From Cantharellus purpuraceus (lineage: Eukaryota; Basidiomycota; Agaricomycetes; Cantharellales; Hydnaceae): a DNA stretch of 64,000 nucleotides. Location of the stretch: the NCBI GenBank assembly GCA_025174535.1, contig JALBUN010000012.1, positions 806,001 through 870,000 on the forward strand. The letters run 5' to 3'. Below are positions 36,422 through 48,757 of this stretch, piece after piece. The first letter of the stretch is position 1. The number at the start of each line of letters is the position of its first letter. Under the pieces are notes generated by a model that had not been told where the DNA came from, did not search any database, and worked only from the letters and a program-made list of their open reading frames with translations. The translations under genes and the position numbers were made by a program.

Positions 36422-39400
36422 ATGGACACGGCTCCCCTAGAAACCAAGGGCAGCAATGGTTCCGCCTTTGCCGCATTGAATGGGGGTAGCGAAAGGCTCA
36501 AAATCCAAAGAATTCAAATAATCAACGATGAGAAAGAATTCACGTTCGTCTCGCGGAGCAAAGTTCACTTCGTCTGAATAATCTGAGCTTTGCAGACAAG
36601 AGTTAACGGCCCAAATAGGGCGGTGGGGGCTTAGAGACGTTGGATTTGGCTATAATATTGCCGCAGTCTTTGGGTCGCAGTCGACTGGGAAAAGTGAGTG
36701 TTCCTCCGTCTTTGGCCTCCAGGTCTACAGAGCAATGAATAACTGACAGGTACATTGCTGAATAAATTGTTTGGGACGACCTTTGATGTTATGGATGAAA
36801 CAAAGCGGCAGCAGACTACCAAAGGTGAGTTTAAGCTATTATTATGTACCCTCGCCAATGATTGCCAGGCATATGGATGTGTCGTGGACAAGGGATGAAT
36901 GTAATGGTAATGGATGTAGAAGGAACAGATGGCCGAGAGCGTGGTGAAGATCAGGTACATATGTTCTTTTAACCTTTTCGTTGTTTGTTCCAATTATTAG
37001 TTTACAGGATTTTGAGCGTAAATCCGCATTGTTCTCCCTTGCTTCGTCTGAGGTGCTTCTGATCAACCTGTGGGAACACCAAGTTGGGTTGTACCAGGGC
37101 GCCAATATGGGGCTGCTCAAGACAGTTTTTGAGGTCAATCTTGGGTTGTTCGGCAAACGGCCCCAAACCGGGTAGGTTTCATGCCTGTACCCCTCTTTTG
37201 ATCATTGTTCATAAGCCGGATAGGACAACTGGACGTACAATGTTATTATTCGTCATTCGAGACCATATCGGCGTGACCCCACTCGCTAATCTATCGCAAA
37301 CGTTGAAAGCGGATCTGACCAAGATATGGGATAGTCTATCGAAACCAGCAGAAGTCCAGAATTGCAGTCTTGAAGACTATTTCGACTTATCATTCACTAC
37401 GCTACCGCATAAGGTCTGTACACCAATAATCAAAGCTTCTCGCAATGCATGACACTATGCCTAGGTCTTAGCTGCGGAGAAGTTTGAACAGGAAGTCGCT
37501 GAGTTGCGCAAACGGTTCACTGACAAGGACAACAAAGACTTCGTTTTCAAGCCAAGTTATCACAAGCGTATTCCCGCAGATGGCGTTGCAATGTACATGG
37601 AAGGAATATGGGTGCGCAACAGTCGTACTATCTTTGGCACGGGAGTCTAATTACTAGTCGAACCTTAGGAACAAGTTCAAACCAATAAAGACTTGGACCT
37701 ACCCACACAGCAAGAGCTACTTGCGCAATTTCGATGTGATGAGATAGCTAGTGTAGCATTGGAGCACTTCTCAGCGCAAGCCCGAGGCCAGAAGCGACCT
37801 GTTGAAATCGGCAAGGTTGTTGAAGGCCTCGGCGGCATGATGCGAAGTTGGAAGGATGAGGCATTATGTTTGTTTCCGTTGCCGTTTACCGTCTCACTCG
37901 TTTAACCTATACCATAATATAGCGCAATATGACCAGGATGCTTCACGCTACCACAAAGGCGTCTACAAGCGGAAACGTGGGGAGCTTCTAGCGCAACTCA
38001 ATTCCGTGTTGTCTCCATTATTTTTGGGGCAGTTGAAGAATTTGCACAAGGAGGTATTGACGACTTTTAGGCAAGAACTCAAAGAAGAACTGCGGGGGGA
38101 AGGTTATCACTTTGGAGAAGTGGTGACGAAGGCGCGGGAACGACTGGAATCGCGATTCAGGGCTGGCGCAGAAGAGGTGAGGAAGGTAAAGGAGGGGGAT
38201 GAAAGCGAGGAGGAATGGAGTTGGCGAGAGGAAGAAGAGCTGCTGATGGAAGAGGTTTTGAGTGTGGCGAGTCAGATGAGGATAGATGAGACAAAGAAGA
38301 TGGTAAATCAGATTGAGGTGTGTGAACCGGTCCGTTTCAAGGTCTGGTTCGACTTACACACATCGTATGCTAGCGTAATTTCAAGAAGCAGATTTCGGAG
38401 CCAGTAGAGCTGCATCTTAATGAGGCCAAGCCAGATATGTGGGACAAAGTTCTGGGAGCTTTCCGGACGACATTAGACAAATCTGAGACCACGTATCTCA
38501 CGAAAGCTACAAGTTTCGATTGCACTGACGAGGAGAACACTACAGCATTGGCGACACTTAAACGAAGGGCCTGGCTTGCGCTGCGTTCCAAAGTGGACGA
38601 ACAGACTGCAGACGCAGTATTACTCGGGAAGCTACGTGCGCATTTTGAGGAGCGGTTCCGGTATGATGAGGTTGGCGTGCCTCGGGTGTGGAAGCCCGAT
38701 GACGACATAGACGGGGCTTTCCGTAAAGCGAGGGACGAGGTGAGTGGAACAATGCCTGTCTTAGGGGCTGTTGTTCATGTTTTCACAGACCCTCGAATTG
38801 CTACCCCTTTACGCAACTATCACCCCCAGGGACGCATCTTTGGCGTTCAACTTACCGTCAGAACCGTCCGTGGCGTCAGGAGAGGAGGAGTTCGACTTTG
38901 AGTCTACACTGCAGATTCTGGCACCCACGAAGGCTGTGGAGGTGACGACCCGTTTCCGTCGTGATGCTGATGCCTATTATGTTGAGGCGAAGCGGAGCAC
39001 CGTGTCGAGTGTCGCGCAGATCCCCCTCTGGATGTACGGCGTGTTGGTGGTTTTGGGATGGAACGAGGCAATGACTGTATTGTTCAACCCGTTGTATTTT
39101 GTGGTTTTGATCGGAGCGCTGGGGGCTGCGTGAGTATTTTTTGCTCCTCTGTTTTATGACGCCATCCGCGCCTCTCTGCCTGCTGCTTTAAATAGAGGCG
39201 CTGACTGTTTTGCATGCATAGGTGGATAATCGTGCAGTTGAATCTGGTTGGTCCATTGTACCAGGTCATTAGAACAGTGACAAACGAGGTGAGCAGAAAA
39301 TTCTGTCTGTGGTGTGGCTATGGGATTGACGATATATACAGATCCAGCGGCAAGCTTCAAACCGCTTGCGGGAGCACTTTGCACAGCCGCAACTGGTAGC

Positions 39401-39482
39401 CGCAGCGCCCAGAAACGCCACTCGAAGGCCGGGCGAAGATGAGACGAGAGAGGAGTTGGAGTTAGAGGAGAGGGTGTTGTAG
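36422..39482 (+). CDS. SEY1: Sey1/atlastin-type ER fusion GTPase
   Basis: Dynamin-like GTPase that fuses ER tubules. Thirteen exons (first 36422-36543, last 39342-39482) give about 796 residues, all in phase. The GTPase domain has P-loop [16 protein letters not shown] (split by the intron after 36693), switch I with [21 protein letters not shown] (DxxG) and FVIRDHIG (RD, guanine-binding). Helical bundle repeats follow: [43 protein letters not shown]-like Glu-rich helix, and [15 protein letters not shown]. Near the C-terminus lie two close hydrophobic segments ([18 protein letters not shown] and [19 protein letters not shown]) forming the ER hairpin, then a charged tail. The penultimate intron (39130-39221) is unusually long for this gene. 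Confidence 0.96.
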
Positions 39483-39656
39483 TAAATATTATAAACTATT
39501 TTGCAGATTGAAGTTCTCTTGGGTACTGTATATTGCCCGAGAGAGCAGAATCTGTCCAAGCGGAGAAGAGAATTAGCCACGTGAGCGATTCCCATTGTGA
39601 GCACGTGGCGAAGCGGCGTCTGCCGAGCTGTTGTTCTTTCTCTGCCCGCTATTATA

Positions 39657-42600
39657 ATGTCCTGTCCCCAGCAAGAGGACGCTGTTTCTACCACCTCTTC
39701 CGGCTCCATGAAACGTTCTCCTCTCACTCCTATTGCTGTCGATGGCCACCGCGCTTCAGATGACCCCAAGCTTGCCTCTTCTCCACCTTACCCGTCTGTC
39801 TCCAGATCCCATTCGGACGACGAGCTCCGCCAGCATCCCACTCTCTATCAACGTCGAAAATCTTCTGTTCCAGGACTGTCAGTGCAATATATTCCCCTGT
39901 TTCTCTGCCTTGTATTCATATATTTACAGTTCCATTGCTCGTCCCCCTTACCATCGTCGCCGATCTCACAACAGGCGTCCGTCTCCCGCTCGCAACTCTC
40001 CAGCCGTCCCCTCTTCACTCACACCCATCCAGCCTACTTTCATGTCCGGACGCAGGACATCTCTGCCAGCTCTTCATTTCCATGAAACAGTCAAAAATGT
40101 GGTACCTCTTCACATTGACAATCGTACACCACAGCATACAGACAGAATATCAGAGGACATCTACGGCACCCTTCAGTCTTTTAAATTTGGGGCCCCGCCT
40201 CGCCACACAACTTTACCATCTTCCAACGACGAAGTGGATGAAGACGAGCGCCAGCGTGGTGATCGCGCAAAAATGCGCGCTATCGACGATGGCACCCGGA
40301 GACCTTCTCTTCCCACAAACTCCAGTACACCCACCGCTCCACGTTCGCAGCCCTCCTTGTCGTCATTGTCTTCTGCTGGTATTGTGGTAGGAGAACGTCA
40401 GTGGGACGAGCACAGCGAACCAGACTGGGATATAGTCATGGGGGACATTACACCCACCAAGGCCAGCTCCCCACCTCATCCGTCGAGTTCAGGTAGCGTT
40501 AGTATGCAGAGTGAACCTCGTCGACCCTCTGTTCCAATAGCTATCCCTGTGCTCCGACGCCGCTCACGGTCCGCCGATGAACTTGCCATAGACCTGGAGC
40601 AGCGCATGCGTGGCTCAACCCCCACTCAAAGTAAACTTTCCACTTCCACACCCCTCTTTTCTTGGGTTGAGAATCATCAATCGCCCGACTTCTCTAGAGG
40701 TAACTCCAGCAGCCCGGAAGAGAATGCCTACGAGGGCTATGACTTGAACTTCATTCTTTCCCAGAACACAGCTGGCGGAGATTCTCAGCTCAAACACCAG
40801 GCATCGACTGGTCTGCTCCGTGGCAAATTCAGGAGCAAGGCGAAGACTGCTGTTCAATCTCGTTTTGAGGACACTTTTATGCGACATATCATGGATTCTG
40901 ATCCAGTTCACAGGCAACGCCAGGCTGAGTGGACTTTTCGGCGTGAGGCCACACTCACCTATTCGACTGGTTCGCCAAAGACCAAGGATAAGGATAGATC
41001 TGTTGATGAGGTGGACTGCTGGAGGTGCGAGTGGGTGGGAAAGTTCAATGTCCACCGGCTTCACGGGGAAAGCCGTCCCAATTCGACGTATTCTGGTGTG
41101 TGGCTCCCTCTTCGCATGAAATCCCTACTAATCCCTTTTCACTAGCAGATACTTCGAAAGGACCATATGATCGCCTGTTGATTATGCATTCCCAGGATCC
41201 AGACAACAAAGGAAATAAGTTCGGTGGCCCACGCGTGCTAGTCCACCGTCACTCGCGCGCACAAGCATTCAGCATCTTCCGTGCTCATAGGTTACACACC
41301 CAGAAGACGATGGTCTCTACTGACTCGGTCCTTTTGGCTGTGAAGGGAGTGCTCAGAGACTATACTCGAACCGAAAGTACCCGCGCTTTGAAGACACATG
41401 GACTCACGGATGATAGAAATCCGAGCTTGCATCAGACCCGCCATGGTTCTGGGTCTAGTGGGGGAAGTTCACACGAGAGAACACAGCATCAAAGCAACAA
41501 CAGACCTCACACGAACACTACGAGCGATCCTAGCACATCATCATCGAGGACAGCTAATAATCAGCAATTGACTGCCTCTGTGAATAGTCACACGGCCAAT
41601 CAGCGATCTGAAGTTCAATTGCGGACCAGTTCTATTCGAAATGTTTCCCAACCCAAGGCCTCGAGACCTACAACGGCCTCTTCGGTCTCCACGTCGCGTC
41701 CACCATCCATGGCACTTACCGAATCTTCTGCTGTGCCGAGCTTTTCATCAATCTCTTCAAGCGTAGAACACATTCCGTCTGCACCGCAGTGGGATTCGTT
41801 TTCGCCCAGGACTCCTCGTTCAAGCACGAGTCATGCACAGGCATTTGCCATGATCGATCCAGATTCACGTGAACCTGATTGGTACCACCGCAACGACTCC
41901 GGTGCGTTTCATTCGTTTTCTACCACACGCATCGCGGCTCCGCATGCCCCGTCTCTGCCGCCTCCTGCTACACCGTCCCCACCGCATACCCAACGTAGCG
42001 CATTCGGCCTGGGCGAGCGGCTCAAGCGAGCTTTTGGATCGAAACAGCAGCAGCAACAAAAGGAGCCTGCATCTCCCGTCACAGATGATGGGGAGGATGA
42101 GCCCAAGACAGCGAATCACGACGGGAAATTTGCCCCGCCTTGGCTGACCGTTGCACGTCGCTCAGACAAAGAGCAACACGAGCGTATGATTCGAACCTTG
42201 AACGACTCCTTCGAGAGCGTGGGGTTGATCCCGCCTCAAGAAAAGAAAAAAAGCAGCAAGTTGCGCTCTCATAAAGAAACCAAGAGTGAAGAGTCCGTGC
42301 TTGATGACGTGCCAGATGACAGTATGTGTATGCTACTTCCCTTATGGCCTGAGGAGACGGACTCCGGAAGTCAATCGCGGTACCACGTTTTGTCACGTCA
42401 ATCCAGCAAGACGGCTCACCATTCTACGACGCACAGTTTGGGACATGCAAGCGCAAGTACATCTGTGCCCCTTCAAGACCGCAGATTCCTATTAGTGTAC
42501 TATTGCCACCACCTGAAGGATGATCCGGTTGCCGACAACGGAGGCAGCAACAACAAAAAGCGGCGTCGCCCTCACACCGCGGGCGAGCGGCCGCATACTA

Positions 42601-42968
42601 GTCATGCTAGGCCGTCTGCTGTCCCAGGACCCTTCTTCGCTGCGGGGCGGTTACTGACATACGACAACGTGCGATCGTCTGGTGTGCGCCTTCCTGAGAA
42701 GGGGCTCTCCGTCAATGGCCCCATTGCAGAAGCCGCAATGGCTGTGCCTGTGCCATCACCTCTAACTTCAAGTTCTGACGGGTTTGAGGTAATTGCGTTT
42801 TGCCAGGGCAAAGGGACAGGCGTCAGTCTTATTCATGAAGGTCTTGTTAAACTTGGGTTGGTGGATCCTCAGGACAATGACGAGACTGCCAAACTCAGCG
42901 AGGTCGGCAGGGCCATTGTTGAAATGGTGTGGTGTGGGTGTATTTCCCTCATGTCAATCATGCCGTGA
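39657..42968 (+). CDS. Large Ser/Pro-rich protein, unknown function
   Basis: Three exons (39657-39877, 39930-41095, 41149-42968) encode about 1068 residues. Most is low complexity (Ser, Pro, Thr, Arg), with many basic-Ser blocks resembling kinase sites (RRPSLP, RRRSRSADEL). More ordered islands are QSRFEDTFMRHIMDSDP, WTFRREATLTYSTGS, SKGPYDRLLIMHS, the DSMCMLLPLWPEETD segment, RRFLLVYYCHHL, and a C-terminal GFEVIAFCQGKGTGVSLIHEGLVKLGL. A Gln run (QQQQQ) follows FGLGERLKRAFGSK. No catalytic motif is visible. I recall large mushroom proteins of this style but no function. The start was set at the first ATG of the upstream exon; coding potential continues without frame breaks. Confidence 0.72.
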
Positions 42969-43238
42969 GGTGATGAGGCGAGGCTCAACTCTTCATTTAC
43001 TTTCTATTCTTGACCATCTTATCGGGGAATTATCATATACCAGCAGTGTTCTTTCTTTCCCTTGTTTTTTCTCACTTGATGGTATTCCATTACACTGTAT
43101 CTGCAGCCTCTGCTCGGAATAAAGATCTAGATGTATTTTTTTCTATAAGTACTAGAAAGCGCACCGCTGTTGCGTGGAGTGGTTGTTCACTGATTTCAAC
43201 TTCCGCTCATCCGTTACCCCCAAGCTAATCACTTCAAG

Positions 43239-44513
43239 ATGAGTTGGTCTGGGTATGTATCTGTCCTCGGACGTTGCACAATTCTCATGTAGCCGGTTGT
43301 CTCGCATTAAGATTTAAGAAGACGGTCAGCAGGGGTACGACCACGGTGCGTCGAAACTCCTGTAGTCGAAGCGCTGTCTTAACATGGTGTTGTAGTTAAT
43401 GCAAAAGACCGGCCAGGTCGAACGCACTGTTGATAGAGAGTTTGCTGACGAGGAAACGAAGTACAGAGAGTGAGTAAGTACGCAATTTGCAAGTGTTCTC
43501 ATACTGAGATCTGTCACGGCTAGGTTTGAGAAAGAGGCTAATCAACTTCAGAAGGATAGTAAGGGATTTATTGATGCTCTAAGGGGTTCGTCATATATAT
43601 TTTGATGTGAAACATACGTTGAAGTCCGAGATAGCAATGGCTGCAGCTCAGGGTAGACTGGCAGACACGATCGACGTATTCTATGGGTCGGCTGACCGTG
43701 GATCTGACGGTGCCATTGCTGCTAACGCCTATAAGCGTTCAGTGGATGAACTTGAGGCCAGCGTTGGCCGTGAACTGGTCAGTCGTTATGAGCCTTTTGC
43801 TACTGCCCTGACAGACCGTGCCACAGGATGCCCCTTACAGAACGACGATACAGGAGCCCGTGGGGAAGATGTGCGCCTACTTCCCGATTATAAACGACAA
43901 CATTTCTAAAAGAAACAAGAAGGTATGCAATATTCAGGGCGGCCTTGACGTTGATGTGTGAAAGGTTACACATAGCTTCTGGATTATGACGCGGCCCGAA
44001 GCAAACTGCGAAAAATGGTCGACAAACCAGCGGAGGATGGTGGTTTGAAACTACCCAAGGTATGTTTCTCCTCCGTCTTTGAATTGTCGCCACTGACCTT
44101 TGCTTTTGCTACAGATGCAGCAAGAGCACGATGAGGCCAAAGATATTTTTGAAACATTGAACCAACAGATTGTTGGCGATCTGCCTCAACTTCTTGACCT
44201 TCGGATCCCTTATTTCGATCCTAGCTTCGAAGCAATGATTCGTATGCAAATTAAGTTCGCGGAAGAAGGTTACGAAAAGCTTGGCGGTGTTCAACGGTAA
44301 TCTTATATCAAATTTGCAGGATAACCCTTTACTGACATGACTGCAGATATTTCCCGGATGATGTTCGAGAGGATTATGCAGCTGGTCAGTTAGATGCTCA
44401 GGTATGATTAAAAATTCCTTTCATCACATCCTTCGCCTCACCTATACTCCCGACTGTAGGTCGAAAACGCTTTACAAGAAATGAGGGAACTATCGATCTG
44501 TGGTGCAAGTTAA
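43239..44513 (+). CDS. HOB3: BAR-domain amphiphysin, Rvs161/Hob3 type
   Basis: Membrane-curving BAR protein working in endocytosis and actin/septum organisation. Ten exons (43239-43252, 43312-43345, 43396-43469, 43524-43585, 43635-43777, 43827-43922, 43976-44059, 44115-44296, 44347-44401, 44460-44513) give 265 residues, the normal length. Landmarks: MSWSGFKKTVSRGTT, QKTGQVERTVDREF, FEKEANQLQKDSKGF, AAAQGRLADTIDVFYG, GKMCAYFPIINDNISKRNKKLLDYD, QEHDEAKDIFETLN, LPQLLDLRIPYFDPSFEAM and FAEEGYEKLGGVQRYF. The family N-terminus is encoded in a 14-nt first exon. No SH3 domain is present, as expected for the Rvs161 branch. It is followed in the same direction by PALC, 275 bp away. Confidence 0.96.
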
Positions 44514-44787
44514 CTGTGACCGAAAGTTGTTGTATCCTAGATACTTTTGGGACACTACCCCGTATAATATCCGATTGTGTACTAGCTGTCTGTCCAAGAG
44601 ATGGATGTGCCAATTTTCTAGTATGAAGCATGTTATTCAGGTTATTCAGGCAGCATAACCTCCCGGGCAATGTAACCTCTACCATCAGTAACCGGGTAAC
44701 CTACCTCAAGTTGTGGGCGCCATAGGGTGTTAGAGGGTCCGTGGACAGCACGAGTGGCGGTTGGGATAAGATTTTGATCGTCTGAAC

Positions 44788-46315
44788 ATGGAATGCTATC
44801 TGTATGAGCTACCTACTACTGGCGCTATCTCATTCGCTGAAATAATCATCGACGAGTCTAATAAGTATGCCACGCATCTAGCTGCCGCTACATCAGCAAG
44901 AGCCAGTCTGCGAACGGCGCTGAAGGAAAGCAAGCGTACCGACGGCGAGAAAGATTTCCTCAAACTAGTCAAGGTAGTGATTTTGCTCCTAGCGTCCTCC
45001 CATCACTAATGATGGTAGATGCTGGATGACTATCTCCCTTATCTTTACGCGGTCATGAGCATCTCTGCAGCGAACGAAGTCGCTTTCAATGCTGAGCCTG
45101 GTCAGCACCTCAGCGCTGTTGTCACGATATATGCTCATGAACACAACCCATTGCTTGATATGTAAGTTTTCAGCTGGAGAACTACCCTCTCTGCAAATGT
45201 CTTTCATTCATCCCCTCGAATATCGGTCGTGGGCCTTGCGGCTGAATTATCGTTCTCGTTACTCACGTATGCTTTCGCATTGTCCAACCTTGCTCGCTCC
45301 ACGGTTCTTTCTCTTGGTGATTATGAACATGAGCGTCACATCACCGATGCTGAGCGGCGAAGTAAAGACGATAAAATCAACTTCGCCGCTAATCTACTGA
45401 GCCGTGCGAGTGGTGTGTACTTGCACATTGCGGAGGTCGTCCTACCACAATGCGTAGGATCCAATGCGGAGATTTACAGACGAATCCCTGATTTGAATAA
45501 GGACGTGATAACTGCGTTGTCCCAGTACGCTCATCGTCTCTCACTGTTTGGCCAGCAGTAAAACCGAGTCCCTTTCAGTCTAGCTCTTGCAGATGCACAC
45601 AAACTTGCCATACGCAAGTTGATGTCTAAGTCTGCATATGACTCTTTGATCTCCCCCGGACCGCCTCTGCCAAAATCCCATCCTTCTCCAGCAGTGATCG
45701 CGAAATTATATATACACGTTGAATCGAGCTACTCATCAGCTCGCAGCCTGGCCAAAACTCATAGTGAAGGAGACGTGTCTTCAGAATTACGGAAATACCT
45801 GGCCAACGAAGCGGCTGTTGCCCTGGCGTTGGCGCACAAGTGGCTGGGTGTAGATGCTGGAGAATCTGGCTCTAGAGGTGGACATGCAGTGGCCTTCCTC
45901 AAACTCGCCAAAGGAGAACTAGAAGGACTCAAGGATGGAGGAAAGATAGTGTCACTTGGTGGCAAGGGGGGCGACAATCAACGGCCAAAAAGAAACAGGA
46001 TTATGAGCGAATTAGATTCAGTGTCTACGTTTCTAAAGAATTATCAAAAGTTGAATGACACCGTAAGATGCATTCGTTCATTTGTACTCACTTCTGGCTT
46101 GACATATGCTTTAGGTACACTTCCAACCAGTGCCGCCTCTTAACGAGCTACAATCTCTGATTCCTAGCGGGCGGTCAGTTCTGGTGGCGAAATCCTTTCA
46201 AACACCACGGCCAAGCTTCGCAGATAAACACCAGCAGTCCGAGGGAGTTCAGCCAGTAGGCCAAGACGAGAGTCCCCAGAGTCCCTCATACGCTCGTGCC
46301 GGATCTTATTTTTGA
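44788..46315 (+). CDS. palC: PalC, BRO1-domain pH-response protein
   Basis: Component of the Pal/Rim alkaline-pH signalling complex on endosomes, binding ESCRT-III. Five exons (44788-44973, 45019-45100, 45167-45524, 45579-46062, 46115-46315) encode 436 residues. Seen: MECYLYELPTTGAISF, YATHLAAATSARASLRTALKE, DYLPYLYAVMSI, the central VFSWRTTLSANVFHSSPR block, LAAELSFSLLTYAFALSNLAR, NLLSRASGVYLHIAE and HLALADAHKLAIRKL. These match the BRO1-like PalC family. The C-terminus is Ser/Pro-rich and ends SYARAGSYF. The acceptor at 45166 (gtaag used as AAG) was chosen because only it keeps the VFSWRTT frame. The gene is convergent with the HAD gene (82 bp). Confidence 0.93.
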
Positions 46316-46396
46316 CCATCTCTTTGCATTATACCAGTATAACGTATGTTTTCTATGTGTAACACTTCTCGAGTTGAGCCTTAGAGGTGTATTAAT

Positions 46397-47422
46397 CTAT
46401 TGAGCATTCACACTATTGTATGGCGGTAGTCCCCATTTTTCGGGCACGAAATCTTCCAAAGAAATAAGGGTCTCTTGCACATTGAGGTCATTTCCGTCTT
46501 CAAGGCTCCTCAGTTTCACGTCAGGGACCCAGATAACTGGAACCGAGTCGATTAGTGGAAATTGTCAGTATTGCGGTTCCCGCACCTTGCATCCCAGCTC
46601 TGATTCCTGCTTGAACTCCTGGTATCTGATTGAGTCGTAAGAGAAAGCTAGGGCGGAGGAGAAAAACGTGGTACCGCATCCTCAAATACTAGACCTTTGC
46701 GTCTCTCTGACTGGGCCGCTTCATCGACCATTGTGTAATCTCCCTGTCCGACGCATCTTCCGAGACGATCTGCTGCAACGAGAAAGACATCGGGACATGG
46801 TTTTCCTCGCTCGGCATCTTCTGCACAAACGATATGACTAGCAAAAAGGTCGATCATATGGGCTAGGTGGGAGGTCTTGAGAGCAAAATTTCTTCGTTGG
46901 CTGCCCGTAGCGATAGCAATAGGAATTGAGTTGCCGTGGAGGTGCTTGAGAAGTTTGAGGACCCCAGGCAATGGAGCGACGGTAGACCATAGTGCATCCT
47001 GTTTTTGTCTTCGCTCTAGGATATATTGGTCTACGGTCAGGTCAATGTCCGGGAAGAATGATAAAAGATGTTTGGCAGCCTCCTTCTCAGCTGGGGAAGA
47101 CGATTATAAAGAGATAGCGCAAGCATGAGTTGACTGGATCACCATATTCAGGCTAAGATACTGACGTTTTCCCATAAGTCCAGCTTTAATGTCGATGGTC
47201 ATTTCCTTCCCAAACCGAGACAAAATCACGTTCGTTACATCTGTGTATATTCTGCTTGTTATACAGTAAATAAACAATATGATTGATATGAAATGTGCAA
47301 CTTGCTTTTCTGAGTCTCTACCATTAGTGATCGTCAAAACAGAAGTAGGAACGGATCACAACCATGAAATCTCACATGAGGAGTCCATCCAAATCAAAAA
47401 TGACATATTCAATTGGTTGCAT
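46397..47422 (-). CDS. HAD-family phosphatase, HDHD1/GS1 type
   Basis: Haloacid-dehalogenase-like phosphatase of the pseudouridine-5'-phosphatase/GS1 group. Six exons (47376-47422, 47306-47317, 47166-47251, 46675-47090, 46586-46625, 46397-46536) encode 246 residues. Motif I FDLDGLLIDSEK spans exons 1-3, with the nucleophile Asp in DLDG. The cap begins IYTDVTNVILSRFG. Motif II is IATGSQR, motif III Lys lies in RGKPCPDVF, and motif IV is VFEDAIPGVQAG. Exon 2 is only 12 nt and is followed by a GC-AG intron (donor GCAAGT); both are needed to keep motif I intact. The substrate cannot be told from sequence. It shares a 139-bp divergent upstream region with the glutaredoxin gene. Confidence 0.9.
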
Positions 47423-47561
47423 TGTAGCAAGTGGGCCGGGTCTTAGGAGATTCAAGGTAAATTGTGCGATGACAAGCTACCGATGTGCATCCCGAGAAAG
47501 AATCAATGGAAGCGCTGGGCGCTTATGGTGCACTACCGGTAATTAGACTTTTGCTGTTGCC

Positions 47562-48295
47562 ATGTCTCAACAATCGCCTTTCGCTATTCAAAATAGTACA
47601 ATCGGCCCTCTGTATCGAAGAAAACGTGTTCTCTTTACGCTCGTGACTGGCTTCTTGACGTTGTTTTTCTTTTTTCGCACCTTATTCACGCATTCAGCGA
47701 CCGTTAAAATCAACGAACTTCATGGCCTTCTGTACATGGTAGCACGCACGGAGCATGTCCTCCCGCATGGTCTTGACACGTCTACACTCGTAGCACCCGC
47801 CATCTGGGTACCTCGAGAATCGTTTAACTCCAAGCTTTGGAGTGAGCGAATCACGGAGTTAGATCAGACACCAGTGATCGTATTCAGTAAGAGTTACTGC
47901 CCGTAAGTCTGCCAAAATAATTAGCTGTATGTGCCGCCTGTCTTGAAGCTGCTTTATGGGTACGTTCTGTAGATACTCCCAACGAGCCAAAGATCTACTT
48001 ACTCGGTATAATTTGGATCCGGCACCTTATATTGTGGAGGTGGATCTACGAGGTCTAGGTCCTTCAACACCAACGTGACCATCTGTTTACAGTTTACAAC
48101 ATAGATGATGGCGATCTTGTCAAACGTTTGCTCATCCGTCTTACGAACCACTCCACATTTCCTAATATCATCCTACGCGGACATTCATTGGGTGGTTATG
48201 ATAGCTTACTACAACTGCACGAGGCTGGAGCTCTCGAACATGAATTCGAGCAAGCGGGTGTCCATGTGACGGGCAATATCCAAGTCAAAAACTAA
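47562..48295 (+). CDS. Membrane-anchored glutaredoxin, Grx6/Grx7 type
   Basis: Thiol oxidoreductase of the secretory pathway. Three exons (47562-47902, 47973-48052, 48105-48295) give 203 residues. A basic RRKR is followed by one hydrophobic segment (VLFTLVTGFLTLFFFF, residues about 23-38), typical of a type II anchor. The glutaredoxin fold starts at PVIVFSKSYCPYSQRAK, with active site CPYS (single catalytic cysteine, split by intron 1). The glutathione-binding TFPNIILRGHSLGGYDSL follows; the usual TVP is TFP here. In yeast Grx7 has the same CPYS site and lumenal topology. It ends with a short non-KDEL tail, GNIQVKN. Confidence 0.93.
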
Positions 48296-48757
48296 ATAAT
48301 GACTTATCGGTGAAATCTGAAAGTTAATACCCTTTGTCATGTCTAACGATGTTGACCGTCCAACATACAGACAATAAAGTCAAACAAAATGTTTTTATCC
48401 AATATATAGGCAATAAGGTCAACGATTTTCACTGGTTACACATGCTGCAACAGAAAAAAAATAGGAGATACATGCGCCTGATATTGTCTGTTATTGATCG
48501 AAATGACAGAGACTGTGTCCATAGCTTGTTTCGGCTTTCTAGCGGGTATGTTACTGGACTCAGGCAAATATTCCTAGCTATCCTATGCCGCCATTATTAC
48601 TATCGTTAGTTTCATATAGTTATCAACCTTTAGCGGGCTCGAACTTGAGAACTTCAATTGGTACCGTGTTTATATTGCATGGTAAACGCTACCTGTCACG
48701 TTTCGTCACACCATCAGTTTGTGGCCTTGACGCGTCGCCCGTAATCATCCTCTTGAC
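48296..48757. other. Intergenic with a diverged tandem repeat
   Basis: 462 bp. Two related 27-nt blocks, at about 48359-48385 (tccaacatacagacaataaa..) and 48397-48423 (tccaatatataggcaataag..), lie 38 bp apart. An open frame over them (48334-48609) has no motifs and is not called. Confidence 0.5.
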
